Positions 6,218 through 8,127 of a DNA stretch of 8,127 nt are shown one piece after another. The notes under the pieces were generated by a model that searched no databases, was not told the origin of the DNA, and saw nothing but the letters and a program-made list of their open reading frames with translations. Each line of letters opens with the position of its first letter. The first letter of the stretch is position 1. Source of the DNA: Ignavibacteria bacterium (GTDB lineage: Bacteria > Bacteroidota > Ignavibacteria > Ignavibacteriales > Melioribacteraceae); NCBI GenBank assembly GCA_027347545.1, contig DAIEQT010000005.1:1-8127 (forward strand), given 5' to 3'. Both the position numbers and the translations under genes were made by a program.

Positions 6218-6892
6218 CTACTTGTTGTTAATTATCAGAACAAACTCACCCTTAAGATTTTTCTCTTCAGCGATTTTAAGAATATGCGCAGCGGTTCCCC
6301 TCAAAAATTGTTCTTTGGGAAGAGTGAGATCAAACGCAACTACAATATTTACTTTCTCACCAAAGATTTTGGAAACATCAGCAAGTATTGCTTTTAAGCG
6401 GTAAGGCGTTTCCATTAAAACAATAATTTCTCTGATGTTCTTCAGACGCAGCAGTTCTTTCTTTCTAATTTCACTTTTGGGAGAAAGCCAGCCGGCGTAG
6501 TAAAATTTATCTAACTTAAATCCAGAACCAACAAGAGCGGTCATAATTGAGCTTGCACCGGGAACGGGAACGACATCAATCTTAGCATCAATGCACATTT
6601 GAACAAGCTGGGTTCCCGGATCGGAAAATAGAGGCGTGCCGCAATCGGAAATTAGCGCGGCTGATTTTCCTTCTTTAATCTTTTTCAAAACTTCCCGCGA
6701 AGCTTCTTCTTCATTGTGTTCGTTTAACGAGACTAATTCCTTTTCGATTTTGTAATGGGAAAGAAATCTGCGGGCTTCTTTGAATTCTTCGCAGATGATG
6801 AAATCCACTTCTTTAAGCGTGCTAAGTGCGCGGAGAGTTATGTCTTCGTAATTACCGATAGGGGTTGATACTATGTAAAGTGTTGGTCTCAT
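6218..6892 (-). CDS. rsmI: Short RsmI-like 16S rRNA ribose methyltransferase
   Basis: This protein belongs to the tetrapyrrole methylase superfamily. RsmI methylates the 2'-O of C1402 of 16S rRNA using S-adenosylmethionine. It has 224 residues starting at the ATG at 6892. LYIVSTPIGNYEDITLRAL (5-23), SHYKI, EHNEEE (58-63), SDCGTPLFSDPG (82-93), the VPVPGASS region (108-115) and LKGEFVLII (213-221) follow the RsmI order. It is shorter than typical RsmI (about 270-290) and lacks the C-terminal helix-turn-helix domain. Several usual motifs are altered: EDTR is replaced by EEFKEARR (35-42), DAGTPG by DCGTPL, and the ESPHR type by ETPYR. It may therefore be a divergent RsmI or a paralogue with another RNA target. 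The open frame continues upstream to a TTG at 6940, but that stretch is encoded by octamer repeats, so the internal ATG is preferred even though its binding site (AGGAA) is rather distant. Confidence 0.8.
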   Translation of the reverse strand: MRPTLYIVSTPIGNYEDITLRALSTLKEVDFIICEEFKEARRFLSHYKIEKELVSLNEHNEEEASREVLKKIKEGKSAALISDCGTPLFSDPGTQLVQMCIDAKIDVVPVPGASSIMTALVGSGFKLDKFYYAGWLSPKSEIRKKELLRLKNIREIIVLMETPYRLKAILADVSKIFGEKVNIVVAFDLTLPKEQFLRGTAAHILKIAEEKNLKGEFVLIINNK

Positions 6893-6896
6893 TGAT

Positions 6897-6991
6897 GTTA
6901 AGTTCCTGAGTGCCTTTGTGCCTAAGTGCCTAGGACACAAAAATTATAATCTTTTATAGAACTAAGACACTTAGGAACTCAGTTACTTTCT
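6897..6991. repeat. Inverted array of octamer repeats around an AT-rich core
   Basis: Read on the - strand, 6936-6897 consists of consecutive 8-base units GTCCTAGG, CACTTAGG, CACAAAGG, CACTCAGG and AACTTAAC. Read on the + strand, 6960-6991 consists of units AACTAAGA, CACTTAGG, AACTCAGT and TACTTTCT. Both arms share the unit type (C/A)ACTNAGG, and CACTTAGG occurs exactly in each (6921-6928 inverted, 6968-6975). Between them is an AT-rich core (6937-6959) with ATTATAAT. It fills the 99-base gap between proS and the rsmI-like gene, and could be a dispersed intergenic repeat. The core may also contain a leftward promoter (TATAAT at 6948-6943). Confidence 0.6.
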
Positions 6992-8127
6992 TTAAACCGG
7001 CTGCTGAAGTTTATCTATCAACTGTTCAAGTTTAACAATTGTCTTTTCGCCGGAACGTCTATTCTTTAACTCAACTTTACCTTCTTTTAGATTCTTCTCG
7101 CCTACAATAACTTGTATTGGCATTCCGAGTAAGTCTGCATCGTTAAATTTAACACCCGCGCTTCCATCAAGTCTATCATCAAAAAGTACTTCGTAACCTT
7201 CTGCAATTAAACTTATATAGAGCCGTTCGGCAGTTTCTGAAACTAATGCGTTCTTCATGTTCAAGCCGATTAGGTGAATATCGAATGGCGCAAGCGGTTC
7301 TTTCCAGGTTAATCCTTTTGCGTCATAATTCTGTTCGATGAAACAAGCAAGAATTCTTTCTACGCCAATTCCATAGCTCCCCATCACAACTGGTTTCTCT
7401 TTGCCATGCTCATCAAGATAAAGAACGCCGAGCGCTTCAGAGTATTTAGTTCCAAGTTTAAATATATGTCCGAGTTCAATAGCCTTAAACACTTCCAGAG
7501 TAGAACCGCAGCGGATACATTTTTCGCCATTCTCTGCTGTGCGTAAATCGAAGTATTCTATATCCTGCACATCGCGGTTTAAATCCAATCCGCCAATGTG
7601 ATAATCGTTTTTGTTTGCGCCGCTGAACATGTTGTTGGCGTCTTTCAAAAGTGTATCAGCAATTATTTTATGCTTTAAGCCAATCGGTCCAATCGAACCG
7701 GCATCGGCTCCGGAAATTTCTTTTAGTTCATCGGGATGACAAGGACGAACATTTCCGCCAAGGACACTTGTAAGTTTCGTTTCGTTAACTTCATCATTGC
7801 CAAGCATAAGAACAAGAACCGGTTTTTCATCATGCATGTAAACTCTGCTTTTTGCGGTTTCGTGTTCGTGTATCTTTAAGAACTCGCAAAGCTCATCAAT
7901 TGATTTTACATTCGGCGTAGAAATTTCGTAAACAGCTTTGCTTTCTTCGTGATGCTTAGCGGTTTCTGTAACCGACTGAGCAACTTCTGAGTTGGCAGCG
8001 TACTGACATTTTTCGCAGTAAGCAACTGTGTCTTCACCGGCATCACTCTTAACCATAAATTCTTCGCTCTTGCTTCCACCCATTGCGCCGCTTGAAGCAC
8101 CAACAACAAAATATTTCAATCCGCATC
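6992..8127 (-). CDS. proS: Prolyl-tRNA synthetase, C-terminal two thirds (5' end outside window)
   Basis: This class II synthetase charges tRNA(Pro) with proline in the cytosol. The visible 377 codons lack roughly the first 190 residues of a bacterial ProS (including motifs 1 and 2). The gene really extends past the right edge: the frame is open to the end, and Cys-Gly precede LKYFVVGASSGAMGGSKSEEFMV, a typical bacterial ProS segment. Numbering from that Leu, an editing insertion of the YbaK fold follows (about 70-180, with GSIGPIGLKH at 141-150). GHIFKLGTKYSEALG (217-231) and class II motif 3, GSYGIGVERI with Arg255 (247-256), come next, then the anticodon-binding domain (about 275-375). Two CxxC pairs, YCEKC (35, 38) and CIRCG (201, 204), flank the editing domain and could bind zinc. 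A TTG at 8119 is an internal Leu codon, not a start. The rsmI-like gene lies 99 bases downstream across a repeat. Confidence 0.97.
   Translation of the reverse strand, partial: CGLKYFVVGASSGAMGGSKSEEFMVKSDAGEDTVAYCEKCQYAANSEVAQSVTETAKHHEESKAVYEISTPNVKSIDELCEFLKIHEHETAKSRVYMHDEKPVLVLMLGNDEVNETKLTSVLGGNVRPCHPDELKEISGADAGSIGPIGLKHKIIADTLLKDANNMFSGANKNDYHIGGLDLNRDVQDIEYFDLRTAENGEKCIRCGSTLEVFKAIELGHIFKLGTKYSEALGVLYLDEHGKEKPVVMGSYGIGVERILACFIEQNYDAKGLTWKEPLAPFDIHLIGLNMKNALVSETAERLYISLIAEGYEVLFDDRLDGSAGVKFNDADLLGMPIQVIVGEKNLKEGKVELKNRRSGEKTIVKLEQLIDKLQQPV

Noticed and set aside
6152..6404. Two + strand open frames
   Set aside because: They are antisense to the ends of the DUF1569 and rsmI-like genes and have no ribosome binding site or motif.
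6962..6974. Small hairpin CTAAG-ACA-CTTAG as a proS terminator
   Set aside because: The stem has only five mostly AT pairs and no T run follows directly on the - strand; it is better explained as part of the octamer repeat.
7906..8109. Open frame of 67 codons on the - strand
   Set aside because: It is an out-of-frame shadow inside proS.

Overview
This AT-rich window carries densely packed, mostly housekeeping genes of a bacterium that looks like a member of the Bacteroidota/Chlorobiota group, possibly Ignavibacteria-like. The taxonomic call is inference. It rests on a Bacteroidota-type promoter (TTTG, 19 bases, TAGATTTG) at 4829-4859, a signal peptide ending in AYA|QD, a lipoprotein with a Bacteroidota-like lipobox, an Nfu protein with the Nfu_N domain, and a DUF1569 protein. 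TGA is used as a stop, so the ordinary bacterial code applies.

Left part (1-4820). The 5' end of a lipoprotein gene runs leftward off the window. Divergent from it, across about 190 bases of AT-rich spacer, are an AMP-forming acyl-CoA synthetase (fadD-like), then a periplasmic tail-specific S41 protease (prc-like). A YbaK-type Cys-tRNA(Pro) deacylase follows, tightly coupled to the protease gene and starting at TTG behind a good ribosome binding site.

Middle (4821-5100). A compact transcription unit appears complete: a near-perfect Bacteroidota promoter, a 53-codon basic small protein of unknown function, and a strong terminator that can work in both directions. This is the least explained part of the window.

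Right part (5119-8127). Four genes run leftward: prolyl-tRNA synthetase (proS, 5' part outside the window), a short and divergent RsmI-like rRNA methyltransferase, a DUF1569 DinB-like protein, and the Fe-S scaffold protein Nfu, which converges on the shared terminator. Between proS and rsmI lies a 95-base inverted array of octamer repeats around an AT-rich core.

Together the genes cover fatty-acid activation, envelope protein quality control, tRNA charging and proofreading (two separate YbaK-superfamily editing domains), ribosome modification and Fe-S cluster delivery. No mobile element, CRISPR array, tRNA or rRNA was seen. I found no convincing new multi-gene system. The best leads are the small-protein transcription unit and the octamer repeat structure.
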